From JAWXBR01 sp034440235 (GTDB taxonomy: Bacteria > Bacteroidota > Ignavibacteria > Kapaibacteriales > Kapaibacteriaceae): a stretch of 21,300 nucleotides of DNA. Below, one piece after another: positions 14,673-21,300 of the stretch. The stretch is from NCBI GenBank assembly GCA_034440235.1, contig JAWXBR010000068.1, positions 1-21,300 on the forward strand, given 5' to 3'. Position numbers and translations under genes: made by a program. The notes below the pieces were generated by a model. That model saw nothing but the letters and a program-made list of their open reading frames with translations. It was not told the DNA's origin and searched no databases. Position 1 is the first letter of the stretch. Each line of letters starts with the position of its first letter.

Positions 14673-15947
14673 ATGCGTCTGCTAAAACACTTACGTTCAG
14701 TTCAGACTCCACCGACACTTGGTCTTCGTGCTAACCTCGCACAGTTTTCGCTACTGGTGCTTGTTAATGCATTTGTTGGTGCGATGGTGGGGTTGGAGCG
14801 GACGATTCTTCCTGCGCTCGCAGAGGAAAAATATCACATCGTTGCAACGACTGCAGTGTTGTCGTTTATTGTTGTGTTCGGCATCGTTAAGGCCGTCACG
14901 AATTACTGGGCGGGTAGCCTTTCCGATCGCGTTGGTCGAAGGCGGGTGCTGATTGTCGGATGGCTGTTTGCAGTGCCTGTGCCGGTGCTACTTATGGTGG
15001 CTCCGACATGGGAGTGGATTCTTGTTGCGAATGTTTTTTTGGGCATCAGTCAGGGACTCACCTGGTCGACAACGGTGATCATGAAGATCGACCTAGTGGG
15101 TCCGTTCCGGCGTGGCCTCGCCATGGGCTTCAACGAATTCGCAGGCTACATGGCTGTAGCAGGTTCAGCGCTTGCAACGGGCTTCATCGCTGAGCATTAC
15201 GGCCTGTCGCCAGAGCCATTCTATCTGGGCATCTTCTACGTGGCAGCTGGACTTGCACTTAGCATTTTTCTGGTTCGCGAGACGAAAGGGTTCGCCCTAC
15301 AAGAATCGAGTGCACAGATTGCCGGACCTGGTTCTTCACTTACTGGCATGCCTCTGTTCCTACACACGACGTTTCGCAATCGGAATCTCTCGACGGTTGT
15401 TGCAACGGGTTTTGTAAACAATCTTAATGACGGCGTGGCGTGGGGACTCTTTCCTATTCTTTTCGCATCGGTAGGACTATCGGTTGGCACCATTGGATGG
15501 CTCGCAGCACTTTATCCCGCAACATGGGGCGTGTGTCAGTTATATACAGGCTACCTCTCCGATCGCATTGGTCGTAAGCGCCTAATCGTCGGCGGCATGA
15601 TTGTGCAGTCACTCGGCATTGCACTCACCGCATTGTCGAGTCAACCACTCGGCTTCGCATGTGCTGCCATCCTGCTCGGCATCGGCACAGCTATGGTTTA
15701 TCCGACTCTTCTTGCTGCTATTGGCGATGTCGCTGACCCGTTATGGCGAGCTTCGTCCGTCGGCATCTATCGCTTCTGGCGTGACGCAGGATATGCAGTT
15801 GGTGCGCTGCTTGCGGGCATCCTCGCACAGTACCTAGGCGTACGCGAAGCAGTCGTTGTCGTGGCCTGCATCACGTTTCTTGCAGGCATCAACGCACTGT
15901 TGCGAATGGACGAAACGCTCAGGCGAGCTACTGAAATCAAAGACTGA
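14673..15947 (+). CDS. Major facilitator superfamily transporter
   Basis: The 424-residue protein is rich in hydrophobic helices consistent with 12 transmembrane segments. The MFS loop 2-3 motif is clear in both halves: GSLSDRVGRRRVLIVG (residues ~80-95) and its internal duplicate GYLSDRIGRKRLIVGG (~292-307). Other helices include LVANVFLGISQGLTWSTTV and FVNNLNDGVAWGLFPILFA. It is a secondary carrier of the inner membrane. Substrate cannot be told from sequence; efflux of small molecules is a common role for relatives. The start at ATG 14673 has no clear Shine-Dalgarno site. It stands alone between a repeat-filled region and a convergent gene, with no strong terminator in the 76-bp gap after it. 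Confidence 0.93.
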   Translation: MRLLKHLRSVQTPPTLGLRANLAQFSLLVLVNAFVGAMVGLERTILPALAEEKYHIVATTAVLSFIVVFGIVKAVTNYWAGSLSDRVGRRRVLIVGWLFAVPVPVLLMVAPTWEWILVANVFLGISQGLTWSTTVIMKIDLVGPFRRGLAMGFNEFAGYMAVAGSALATGFIAEHYGLSPEPFYLGIFYVAAGLALSIFLVRETKGFALQESSAQIAGPGSSLTGMPLFLHTTFRNRNLSTVVATGFVNNLNDGVAWGLFPILFASVGLSVGTIGWLAALYPATWGVCQLYTGYLSDRIGRKRLIVGGMIVQSLGIALTALSSQPLGFACAAILLGIGTAMVYPTLLAAIGDVADPLWRASSVGIYRFWRDAGYAVGALLAGILAQYLGVREAVVVVACITFLAGINALLRMDETLRRATEIKD

Positions 15948-16023
15948 TCGTTACCGTGGATTAGCACGTGCTTGCCTTCCTCGGAAAGCGAATCGACCAA
16001 CTCTCGCTTGTAAGCAGGATTGA

Positions 16024-16551
16024 CTATCGAGCCACATTAAACGCGGTAGTTGCATTTACCTGTCCTTGCGTAACCCTTATCATGTATTCACCGCTGCCGA
16101 GCTCAACCAGCGCAAGTTGTATCGTGTTCGATCCTCGATGGACAGATGCACTCGTCTGCATAATTATTACACCACTCGCAATATTTACAACCTCAATCTT
16201 TACCGATCCATTCACAGGCGCTTCAATAGTAATCGAAGTAGGTGCGCCAACTGCAGTACCGTTGGCAACAACACGAAGCGAGGCCTTTTTGTTTTCTTGA
16301 GTCGAGGTCTTGCCACCGCGCGTAAGCAAGCGCACCATCTGGTCGTGAACGATTCGCAACTCAGTCTCGCTCGTTCCTCCGCTCGATGTCGACGTCGCTG
16401 ACACACCGTACGGAGATGTTGCTGCGTCGGTCGACACACTCGCACCAGTCTTCACAGTTTCCGTTGTCGGTTGTGCGCAAGTCTTCTGTGTGCTTCCCGC
16501 CACCATGAGGCAAGCAACAGCAAGTATTGCGATCATTTTCTTTCTGCTCAT
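16024..16551 (-). CDS. Small secreted protein with a T9SS-type C-terminal domain
   Basis: The start is taken at ATG 16551 (MSRKKMIAILAVACLMVAG), giving 175 residues, because it starts a signal peptide ending TCAQ and is preceded by AGGAG at a proper Shine-Dalgarno distance, rare in this window. Residues ~22-75 are Thr/Ser-rich low complexity (TETVKTGASVSTDAATS). The rest (SITIEAPVNGSVKIEVVN, GSNTIQLALVELGSGEYMIRV, ending TAFNVAR) looks like a T9SS sorting domain, so the mature protein is little more than a linker and a sorting tail. It follows an XRE regulator gene 64 nt upstream on the same strand. The function is unknown; an anchor or structural surface component is possible. Confidence 0.75.
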   Translation of the reverse strand: MSRKKMIAILAVACLMVAGSTQKTCAQPTTETVKTGASVSTDAATSPYGVSATSTSSGGTSETELRIVHDQMVRLLTRGGKTSTQENKKASLRVVANGTAVGAPTSITIEAPVNGSVKIEVVNIASGVIIMQTSASVHRGSNTIQLALVELGSGEYMIRVTQGQVNATTAFNVAR

Positions 16552-16580
16552 GATACTACTCCTAAAAAGGTACAAGAATT

Positions 16581-16613
16581 CGCAAGGGGTTTGGTAAGGG
16601 GCTAGGAAGGGGC
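16581..16613. repeat. Three imperfect 11-bp tandem copies between the XRE gene and the small secreted protein gene
   Basis: On the plus strand CGCAAGGGGTT, TGGTAAGGGGC and TAGGAAGGGGC follow one another at 16581, 16592 and 16603, sharing AAGGGG at an 11-bp period. They begin 2 nt after the XRE stop in coding direction. The similarity is modest and the array may be a decayed slippage product. Confidence 0.5.
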
Positions 16614-16615
16614 CG

Positions 16616-16984
16616 TCAGAGTTTTTTTTTCGGTAGGATCTTAGGAATACGGCTGCTTCCATTCTTTGTCTTCGGCACGTCATTAGGCAGTTGAGCATCG
16701 ACCTGAGTTTCCTCAGACTGTACATCGATATCTGTCCAAACTAACAACTCTGTCGACATCCTACTTGCAATTTTGGCAAGTGTAGAAAGCGTCGGATTAG
16801 ACGACGAGTGCAGCATGGCTGAAACCTGTGCATCAGTGAGACCTGTTCGCTCGGCAAATTCTTTTTGCGTGATATTCTTCTCTTCAAGTATTTGCGCAAT
16901 TCGAACCGCTAACTGAAACTGCCATGTCCAGAGCAGCCCGTCCTCTGGATCAGTTTCAGATCGAAGTTTTTCTAGAATATTCAT
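16616..16984 (-). CDS. XRE-family helix-turn-helix regulator
   Basis: The start is taken at ATG 16984 (MNILEKL), giving 122 residues; the longer frame from 17008 adds 8. A Cro/C1-type HTH spans ~30-90: LAVRIAQILEEKNITQKEFA, ERTGLTDAQVSAMLHSSSN, PTLSTLAKIASRMSTELLVW. A charged tail follows, ending in PKKKL encoded by an A9 run (16622-16630), which is prone to slippage at the extreme C-terminus. The size and layout resemble HigA-like antitoxins, but no HigB/RelE-like toxin gene is adjacent, so I call it a solitary regulator. It precedes a small T9SS-tail protein gene and probably shares its transcript. A palindrome 50-65 nt upstream could be its operator. Confidence 0.88.
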   Translation of the reverse strand: MNILEKLRSETDPEDGLLWTWQFQLAVRIAQILEEKNITQKEFAERTGLTDAQVSAMLHSSSNPTLSTLAKIASRMSTELLVWTDIDVQSEETQVDAQLPNDVPKTKNGSSRIPKILPKKKL

Positions 16985-17033
16985 AATAGTTACTATCCTT
17001 GATAGCACAGAATGGGTTGTATCAGCGCGCCAT

Positions 17034-17049
17034 TTACAATATAATGTAA
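17034..17049. promoter_or_regulatory. Palindrome upstream of the XRE gene (candidate operator)
   Basis: TTACAATATAATGTAA is a 16-bp palindrome with 14 of 16 positions symmetric, 50-65 nt before the XRE ATG. XRE dimers bind such sites, and the AT-rich core could overlap a promoter. Further upstream GATGCA-N6-TGCATC (17074-17091) is a second perfect inverted repeat. Both are suggestive only. Confidence 0.3.
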
Positions 17050-17133
17050 CTCATCAAATCCCGATGCAGATAGTTGCATCCGGAAGTAGCGAGTGTGAAT
17101 GGTTGTGAGTTATGTGACAACTACGACAAACAA

Positions 17134-17168
17134 AAAGTCCAAGTAACTCATTAAGCTACTTGGACTTT
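17134..17168 (-). terminator. Rho-independent terminator after the PQQ-type propeller gene
   Basis: A perfect 12-bp stem, AAAGTCCAAGTA with TACTTGGACTTT, encloses an 11-nt loop. On the minus strand it runs into TTTTTGTTTG. It lies about 105 nt after the stop at 17275, with the 19-bp array in between. Confidence 0.88.
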
Positions 17169-17192
17169 AGAAACTGGTCAATACTCTTGACA

Positions 17193-17289
17193 GTTACTTA
17201 TCTGTTGACATGGTACTTATTTTGTTGACAGGGTACTTATTTGTTGACACGGTACTTATTTGTTGACACGGTACTTATTTGTTGACACG
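17193..17289. repeat. 19-20 bp x5 repeat of the PQQ-propeller gene end
   Basis: On the coding (minus) strand the gene ends TAC CGT GTC AAC AAA TAA. The 19-mer GTACCGTGTCAACAAATAA then repeats: plus-strand copies start at 17271, 17252 and 17233 (identical), 17213 (20 bp, one extra T, one substitution) and 17193 (20 bp, several changes). The copy at 17271 contains the true stop (17275-17277). Divergence increases away from the gene. The terminator at 17134-17168 follows. Confidence 0.95.
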
Positions 17290-19095
17290 GTACTTCACAA
17301 CCTTTTCGTCGTCGAACTTAATGAGGTAATCGCGGTCGTCAGTTAGCCGTGGCATCGATCCGTTGTATACGTACTCATTCTCATACTTGCCTTTTAGTGC
17401 GCCGGTTTGCAGATCTGTACCTACGAACGATTTGAGTTCGACGTTATCGTCGCCTACCCAAACAAAGCAGTTCTTGCCTTGATTAAACCTGCCAAGGTTC
17501 TTCTTTGTGTTCGTTGCATAGATCTTTTTACCGTCGGCAATCGAGACCGCTGCGAGCCCCTTATCGAAATCGATGAACAAACGCTGACCGTCTTCTGATT
17601 TCGTTAGGCCCCATGCTTCTCCCAGATCGAAGTCTTTGACGTTGACTGAGTACTTGGTTTTGCCTGTTTGAATGTCAAGCGCAAAGAGAGTCTCCTCGCC
17701 GGTTACATAGACATTCTGTCCGTCAGTCAGGATGTTCGAAACTCTGTCGCCAAGCTCTGCTTTAAGGGTCTTTGTATCCCAAAGAACAGCGCCGGTTGTG
17801 GCGTCGTATGCACGCACGCCATAGGAGTCACCGGCAAACTTGTATTCGTACCTGTATTCTTGCGATTGGGTGAGATACGATTGCACGAACATTCTGCCAC
17901 CAAACTGCGCCAACAGTGTGTTACCCGATAGAATCATGTGGGGCACAACGTCGTCGTCAGAAATTTTTGGAGCTGCCCACATATCCTTACCCGTGGCGAT
18001 ATCATACTTGTGGATCTGCTCAGATTCTCTGTCAACCAGAAATAAACCAATCCCCGCAAACAAGCGTGCAGCGCTATTGAGTGTCTGCTCTACTCGAAGT
18101 CCACCGCTATAATCCGAGCTCGCATACTTCGCGCTCCAGAGCTTGCTTCCTGTGCTTATGTCGAACACCGAAATGCCTTCGTAGATAACATACACCTTGT
18201 CGTTCTGTATGCCGAACGAAATGTTTGGCGTTGCTTGTTCAGACATCAACCCTAGGCTCATAAGGTCTTCCATCACCTTTTCTTCGAACGACACAGTCCA
18301 TACTTGTGCGTTGGTAGTAATGGTGCTCGCCGTCAGGGTAATCATGCGTGTGAGTGAGAACATCGAGCGCGAGCCTAAGTCCAGACGTACTCGCAGGTTC
18401 TTTTCTTTCGACTCTGCAATCTTTGTCGAGGCCACAGAACTATTTCTGTATTGTCCTACTTGTTTATCATCCACAGTGCGTCCAGTCTTTTCGTCGATAT
18501 AGCCCACGCCCAAGTTATTGCGAACTTCTATAAGGTTATAGTCCGACAACTTTTGAATGTTGAATCCCTCTTCGTCGAATCCAGAATAATCCGAATTTGT
18601 CCAAAGCGTCTTACCCGTCTTGACATTCACCAGTTCGATGTGCTTTCCATCAAACAATGGCATTGCAACCATGCTGGCAATGTAATTGCTTCTCAGCATG
18701 TTGTCGATGTAATAGTCTCCAAACTTGTTCAGTTTATCGGTTCTCCACAACTCTGTGCCCGTTTTTTCATCTACATATACTTTCGTGCTCTTTTCATCGG
18801 TGCTTTCCATGAACAGAATTACACCTGCTTTTTCGTTCCATGTCTGAAATTCAAACGACCCGACCCCAAGCTTTTCCTTGAACTTATAGGACCAGAGCAT
18901 TTTGCCGTTGCCGTCAATCATGCCGGCCTCATCTTCGGTCGAGCCTAACAACAACGAGGCAGTGCCGTTAAATCGTTTTTGATTGTCCGGCTCAAACCCA
19001 AACTTCGATTCCCACACCACTGGAAACTCCTGTGCCTTCGCTCCGAATACGCATGAAAGCAGCAACACGCACACAAGGTATGCTTGATAGTTCAT
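17275..19095 (-). CDS. Secreted PQQ-type beta-propeller repeat protein
   Basis: The start is taken at ATG 19095, which opens a signal peptide (MNYQAYLVCVLLLSCVFGA, cleavage after AKAQ); longer in-frame starts to 19209 lack it. The 606-residue protein carries repeated PQQ/WD40-like blades, each with a TG-x-x-x-W turn: NGKMLWSYKF, TGTELWRTDK, TGKTLWTNSD, TGSKLWSAKY, TGKDMWAAPK, TGAVLWDTKT, TGKTKYSVNV and DGKKIYATNT. Such propellers form scaffolds; BamB is the best known, but this protein is longer and lacks a clear lipobox, and without dehydrogenase residues an enzyme role is not supported. An extracytoplasmic binding or scaffold role is likely. No T9SS tail is present. Its C-terminal codons and stop are tandemly repeated downstream. 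Confidence 0.88.
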   Translation of the reverse strand: MNYQAYLVCVLLLSCVFGAKAQEFPVVWESKFGFEPDNQKRFNGTASLLLGSTEDEAGMIDGNGKMLWSYKFKEKLGVGSFEFQTWNEKAGVILFMESTDEKSTKVYVDEKTGTELWRTDKLNKFGDYYIDNMLRSNYIASMVAMPLFDGKHIELVNVKTGKTLWTNSDYSGFDEEGFNIQKLSDYNLIEVRNNLGVGYIDEKTGRTVDDKQVGQYRNSSVASTKIAESKEKNLRVRLDLGSRSMFSLTRMITLTASTITTNAQVWTVSFEEKVMEDLMSLGLMSEQATPNISFGIQNDKVYVIYEGISVFDISTGSKLWSAKYASSDYSGGLRVEQTLNSAARLFAGIGLFLVDRESEQIHKYDIATGKDMWAAPKISDDDVVPHMILSGNTLLAQFGGRMFVQSYLTQSQEYRYEYKFAGDSYGVRAYDATTGAVLWDTKTLKAELGDRVSNILTDGQNVYVTGEETLFALDIQTGKTKYSVNVKDFDLGEAWGLTKSEDGQRLFIDFDKGLAAVSIADGKKIYATNTKKNLGRFNQGKNCFVWVGDDNVELKSFVGTDLQTGALKGKYENEYVYNGSMPRLTDDRDYLIKFDDEKVVKYRVNK

Positions 19096-19125
19096 AAAAC
19101 TCTTCTGAGAGGGGGTGATGGAGTT

Positions 19126-19159
19126 ATGGCGTGGTCGAATACATAGTGGACCAAGCCAT
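19126..19159. promoter_or_regulatory. Inverted repeat in the leader of the PQQ-propeller gene
   Basis: ATGGCGTGGTC (19126-19136) pairs with GACCAAGCCAT (19149-19159) with one mismatch and a 12-nt loop, 31 nt upstream of the ATG at 19095. In the mRNA it would be a leader hairpin; on DNA it could be an operator for this or the divergent gene at 19232. On the plus strand it is followed by TTTGTTTT, but no gene precedes it there. Confidence 0.4.
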
Positions 19160-19231
19160 TTGTTTTGCACAACAATCGATAGAAGCACACTTCTGCAGTG
19201 AACATACAAAGAGTATAGCTAGGTTTCTATA

Positions 19232-19383
19232 ATGATTCCAACATCCTACCGCTACTGGTTCTACACAGCCGCTATCTACAACGTTGTGTGGGGCTTTGTA
19301 TCTGGCTACCCGTGTTCACAATGTTTGCGTTTAAGTACGCACGTAAGCCGCTTAATGGCGAGCCCCCTTCCCATAACGTTTAA
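19232..19383 (+). pseudogene. Remnant of a small multi-TM membrane protein gene (internal deletion plus frameshift)
   Basis: From ATG 19232 one frame reads MIPTSYRYWFYTAAIYNVVW, a membrane start with a Trp/Tyr/Asn pattern seen in small four-helix membrane proteins. After GFV the frame turns to nonsense. The frame two bases on reads IWLPVFTMFAFKYARKPLNG and stops at 19381-19383, which looks like the last helix and tail of such a protein. The simplest reading is that the N- and C-terminal ends survive while about two central helices were deleted and the frame was lost. The family memory is general, not a named domain. The TAA overlaps the stop of the convergent DUF1801 gene by two bases, suggesting a once tight convergent pair. 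Confidence 0.45.
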
Positions 19384-19808
19384 TGTTCTGCCTGCTCAAG
19401 TCCATATCGTATTGCCACTTCGAGTATCTTGACGTTTAGATCTTTTAGGGCTTTGAACTTAATGCAAACACCGCTCACGCTCGCCTTGCCGAGCGTTTTT
19501 CCATATGCCTCGGCTAAGTATTTCTTATCCTCAATACCAAGGATATAGACAGAGATACCGGTTGTGTTTGCACTGATGCCTATTTGATAAAACTCTCTCG
19601 TTTCGCCATCTGCGTATTGAATAGTCTGAAATCCATATCCTATATTAGGATTTGAAACAGTTTGATTTTCACTGTTTTTACCATCTAAGAACCACAATCT
19701 ACATGTTGGCCTTACTTGCAGCATCATGTCGTGCAACGCTTGCACGTCGCTGCGTTTTGGTTCGGTTTGGCTAGTGATGTACTCGTTGATTTGTTCTTGT
19801 ATGTTCAT
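19380..19808 (-). CDS. DUF1801-family protein
   Basis: The 142-residue protein resembles the DUF1801/YdhG-like group: an N-terminal helix with QINEYITSQTEPKRSDVQAL, then LHDMMLQVRPTCRLWFLDG, NPNIGYGFQTIQYADG, TREFYQIGISANTTGISVYI and KASVSGVCIKFKALKDLN. Members are small cytosolic alpha/beta proteins without an established biochemical role. The ATG at 19808 has no obvious Shine-Dalgarno site. It stands alone; the gene at 19928-21196 on the same strand is 119 nt upstream with no clear terminator between, though an inverted repeat (19881-19907) lies there. Its stop overlaps that of the convergent remnant at 19232-19383. Confidence 0.85.
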   Translation of the reverse strand: MNIQEQINEYITSQTEPKRSDVQALHDMMLQVRPTCRLWFLDGKNSENQTVSNPNIGYGFQTIQYADGETREFYQIGISANTTGISVYILGIEDKKYLAEAYGKTLGKASVSGVCIKFKALKDLNVKILEVAIRYGLEQAEH

Positions 19809-19880
19809 ACAATATTTGGTTGTGATTACTCAAATCGGGTTACTGCGATGTCTTCATATATACTCTTATACCTATTCACG

Positions 19881-19907
19881 CTGTAATGAGCTTGCCATCA
19901 ATTACAG
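19881..19907. promoter_or_regulatory. Inverted repeat between the YCF48-like and DUF1801 genes
   Basis: CTGTAAT and ATTACAG (7 bp, perfect) are separated by 13 bp. The T tract on the minus strand precedes rather than follows the stem, so it is not a standard terminator for the upstream gene. It might be an operator for the DUF1801 gene. Low confidence. Confidence 0.25.
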
Positions 19908-19927
19908 GCGCAAAAAAACTAAAGTCG

Positions 19928-21196
19928 TTAGATCAACGCCAAATACATCGTCCGCTGATGTCCCCCGCTTCGTATACGAACGAAGTACATTCCTTTTGCT
20001 AGTGATCCGAGATCTAATGTGAATGCTGTATATCGCATAGATTCTGAGTAGACAAGTCTGCCGAAGGAATCTATCACTTCGACAACACCGTCGTGCGCAT
20101 CACTGTGGTTCGCGGAACCTACTACATGTACTCGTCCTAATGATGGATTCGGGTAAATCCTAAACACCGAACGTTCGGGAATTTCATTGACGTCAGTCAC
20201 AATAGTGCTCTTCAACATTAAGCCACTCGCTCCGACGACGTAGACTGAATTGCCGACGATGCAAATATCCTCTATGGCTCTGCCGTTCGTCTCAACATTC
20301 TCCAAGCTCCATGAGACTCCACCGTCAACTGTCGAGTAGATCCCCCCATCCTCATCACCGACAAATCCAACTTGAGTATTTGCAAATTGAATGCAATTAA
20401 CTGTTTTAGGCAAAATCTTGCTCGGACTCTGCCAAGTTTCTCCCCCATTCGTAGTAAACATTACTCTCCACTTTGAGTAAGGCCGACCAGAACCCATACG
20501 TGATCCACCAGCCCAACCATGCAGTGCATCGTGGAAGAAGACAGTGTGTATCTGGATACTTTCAAAGTATAGCTGCTCATCAGGAATACCGGACCATGTT
20601 TCTCCGTTATTCGTTGACCTAGAAACCATCCCAAAATCACCCGCAAACGAGGGATTCCATCCCCCTATTACCGCCACACCACCACCGAGAAACGATATAT
20701 CGGAATTCCAGGATGGTGTTTCGAACACTGGTCCGGTCATCTCCCATTGGCTACCACCGTCCTGAGAATAGAGCGGTGTCCCAAAAAGACCAATCACGCC
20801 CTGTAATTCATCTGCGAACCGGATGAACTTTACAACTGAGAGATCACCCTTGTTGCGATCACTCAACGTGTGCAGGCTGTCCCATGTCGCACCACTGTTC
20901 GTTGTTTTGTATATGGTCTCGCCGGCCACGTAGCCGACCTCTGGAGTGGGGAAATGAATGGACTTCAATTCGTAGGTATTGCCATCTTCGATAGCATAAC
21001 GCGTCCAATTCCCTCCGCCATCTACAGTCTTGTAAATCGAATTTCCTGCTGGAATAAAACCCGTATCCGGACTGGTAAAACTCACAGAAGTCACAGTCCC
21101 TCCATACCCAGTTTGCAATGCCTGCCATTGGCCAGCGCAATCGCTTACGTGATAGACCAGCAAGAGGAGCAAGAACACGGTTTGAAGCATACACAT
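19928..21196 (-). CDS. Secreted YCF48/BNR-like propeller protein with T9SS sorting domain
   Basis: The start is taken at ATG 21196 (MCMLQTVFLLLLLVYHVSDC); ATG 21190 is equally possible, and the open frame beyond 21196 overlaps the end of the next gene. After the signal peptide come at least four blades with the recurrent pattern KTVDGGGNWT, KTTNSGATWD, YSQDGGSQWE, RSTNNGETWS, FTTNGGETWQ and STVDGGVSW, as in BNR-repeat and photosystem II stability factor (YCF48/HCF136)-like propellers. The last ~80 residues form a type A T9SS domain: FRIYPNPSLGRVHV, VVEVIDSFGRLVYSE, LGSLAKGMYFVRI, YLALI. It is therefore a surface or released extracellular protein of unknown target. It starts 17 nt after the stop of another T9SS cargo gene, so the two likely share a transcript. 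Confidence 0.92.
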   Translation of the reverse strand: MCMLQTVFLLLLLVYHVSDCAGQWQALQTGYGGTVTSVSFTSPDTGFIPAGNSIYKTVDGGGNWTRYAIEDGNTYELKSIHFPTPEVGYVAGETIYKTTNSGATWDSLHTLSDRNKGDLSVVKFIRFADELQGVIGLFGTPLYSQDGGSQWEMTGPVFETPSWNSDISFLGGGVAVIGGWNPSFAGDFGMVSRSTNNGETWSGIPDEQLYFESIQIHTVFFHDALHGWAGGSRMGSGRPYSKWRVMFTTNGGETWQSPSKILPKTVNCIQFANTQVGFVGDEDGGIYSTVDGGVSWSLENVETNGRAIEDICIVGNSVYVVGASGLMLKSTIVTDVNEIPERSVFRIYPNPSLGRVHVVGSANHSDAHDGVVEVIDSFGRLVYSESMRYTAFTLDLGSLAKGMYFVRIRSGGHQRTMYLALI

Positions 21197-21213
21197 ATGT
21201 GAATTCTCTGCCT

Positions 21214-21300
21214 TCAATTCACCACTAGCTTTAGTGCACGAGATACCGTTCCATTGCACACTTGAATGTAGTAAACTCCCTTAGGATAAGTACTGAAGTC
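21214..21300 (-). CDS. Last 28 codons of another T9SS cargo protein (5' part outside window)
   Basis: Reading in from the right edge on the minus strand gives an open frame ending at TGA 21214-21216. It contains PKGVYYIQV, CNGTVSRALKLVVN: the final two beta strands of a T9SS type A sorting domain (LxxGxYxxxV, then a hydrophobic KLVV end), closely parallel to the tail of the neighbouring gene (AKGMYFVRI). It is hidden because a longer open frame of the next gene covers it in another phase. The body of the protein is outside the window. Confidence 0.75.
   Translation of the reverse strand, partial: DFSTYPKGVYYIQVCNGTVSRALKLVVN

Noticed and set aside
15948..16023. Terminator between the MFS gene and the convergent small secreted gene
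   Set aside because: Only a weak 6-bp repeat (AAGCGA/TCGCTT) and a short palindrome (AGCACGTGCT) are present, with no T tract on either strand.
16616..16984. HigA-type antitoxin of a toxin-antitoxin pair
   Set aside because: No adjacent small toxin gene; the downstream gene encodes an exported sorting-tail protein.
18451..18948. 165-codon plus-strand open frame opposite the PQQ propeller gene
   Set aside because: The minus-strand gene has signal peptide and propeller repeats throughout; this is a shadow.

Overview
The window looks like a chromosomal segment from the Bacteroidota/Chlorobiota side of bacteria, possibly Ignavibacteria or Kapabacteria. The evidence is several proteins ending in type IX secretion (T9SS) sorting domains, many short lipoproteins, Shine-Dalgarno sites that are mostly absent, an MbnP-family protein, and a small Cys-rich protein with a CCxGKCxLKK-type motif. 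This placement is inference; no rRNA or tRNA is present to confirm it.

Layout. Positions 2-4186 (+) hold two secreted T9SS cargo genes in tandem. The first is cut by the window edge. The second is split over three reading frames by two apparent +1 shifts, and a strong terminator follows it. folP (4396-5184) is on the minus strand. It diverges from a putative copper-linked cluster (5321-7545, +): a small Cys-rich membrane or exported protein, an MbnP-like lipoprotein, and an outer-membrane-type protein with a CDVCGCG motif. Positions 12663-7609 (-) hold a compact run: a MarR-type regulator, nadE (glutamine-dependent NAD synthetase), a NarL-type response regulator, a DUF58/VWA protein and dapA. 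Diverging from it are two lipoproteins (12762-14327), the second resembling YtkA/FixH-like domains. A 24-bp minisatellite follows, then an MFS transporter (14673-15947). The rest is mainly on the minus strand: a small secreted protein preceded by an XRE regulator, a PQQ-type beta-propeller protein, a DUF1801 protein with a decayed small gene ending against it, a photosystem-stability-factor-like (YCF48/BNR) propeller with a T9SS tail, and the last codons of another T9SS protein at the right edge.

The most unusual feature is not a gene. At four gene ends the last few sense codons plus the stop codon are tandemly repeated just downstream: 15 bp x5, 28-29 bp x3, 16 bp x3 and 19-20 bp x5. The units are unrelated to each other. 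Two arrays run to within 1-3 nt of the next start codon (nadE, dapA), and one lies between convergent genes and carries the stops of both. Further tandem arrays sit between other genes (20 bp x3, 11 bp x3, 24 bp x about 9.5). This suggests a lineage-specific tendency to amplify DNA around stop codons, or a functional role in termination or translational coupling.
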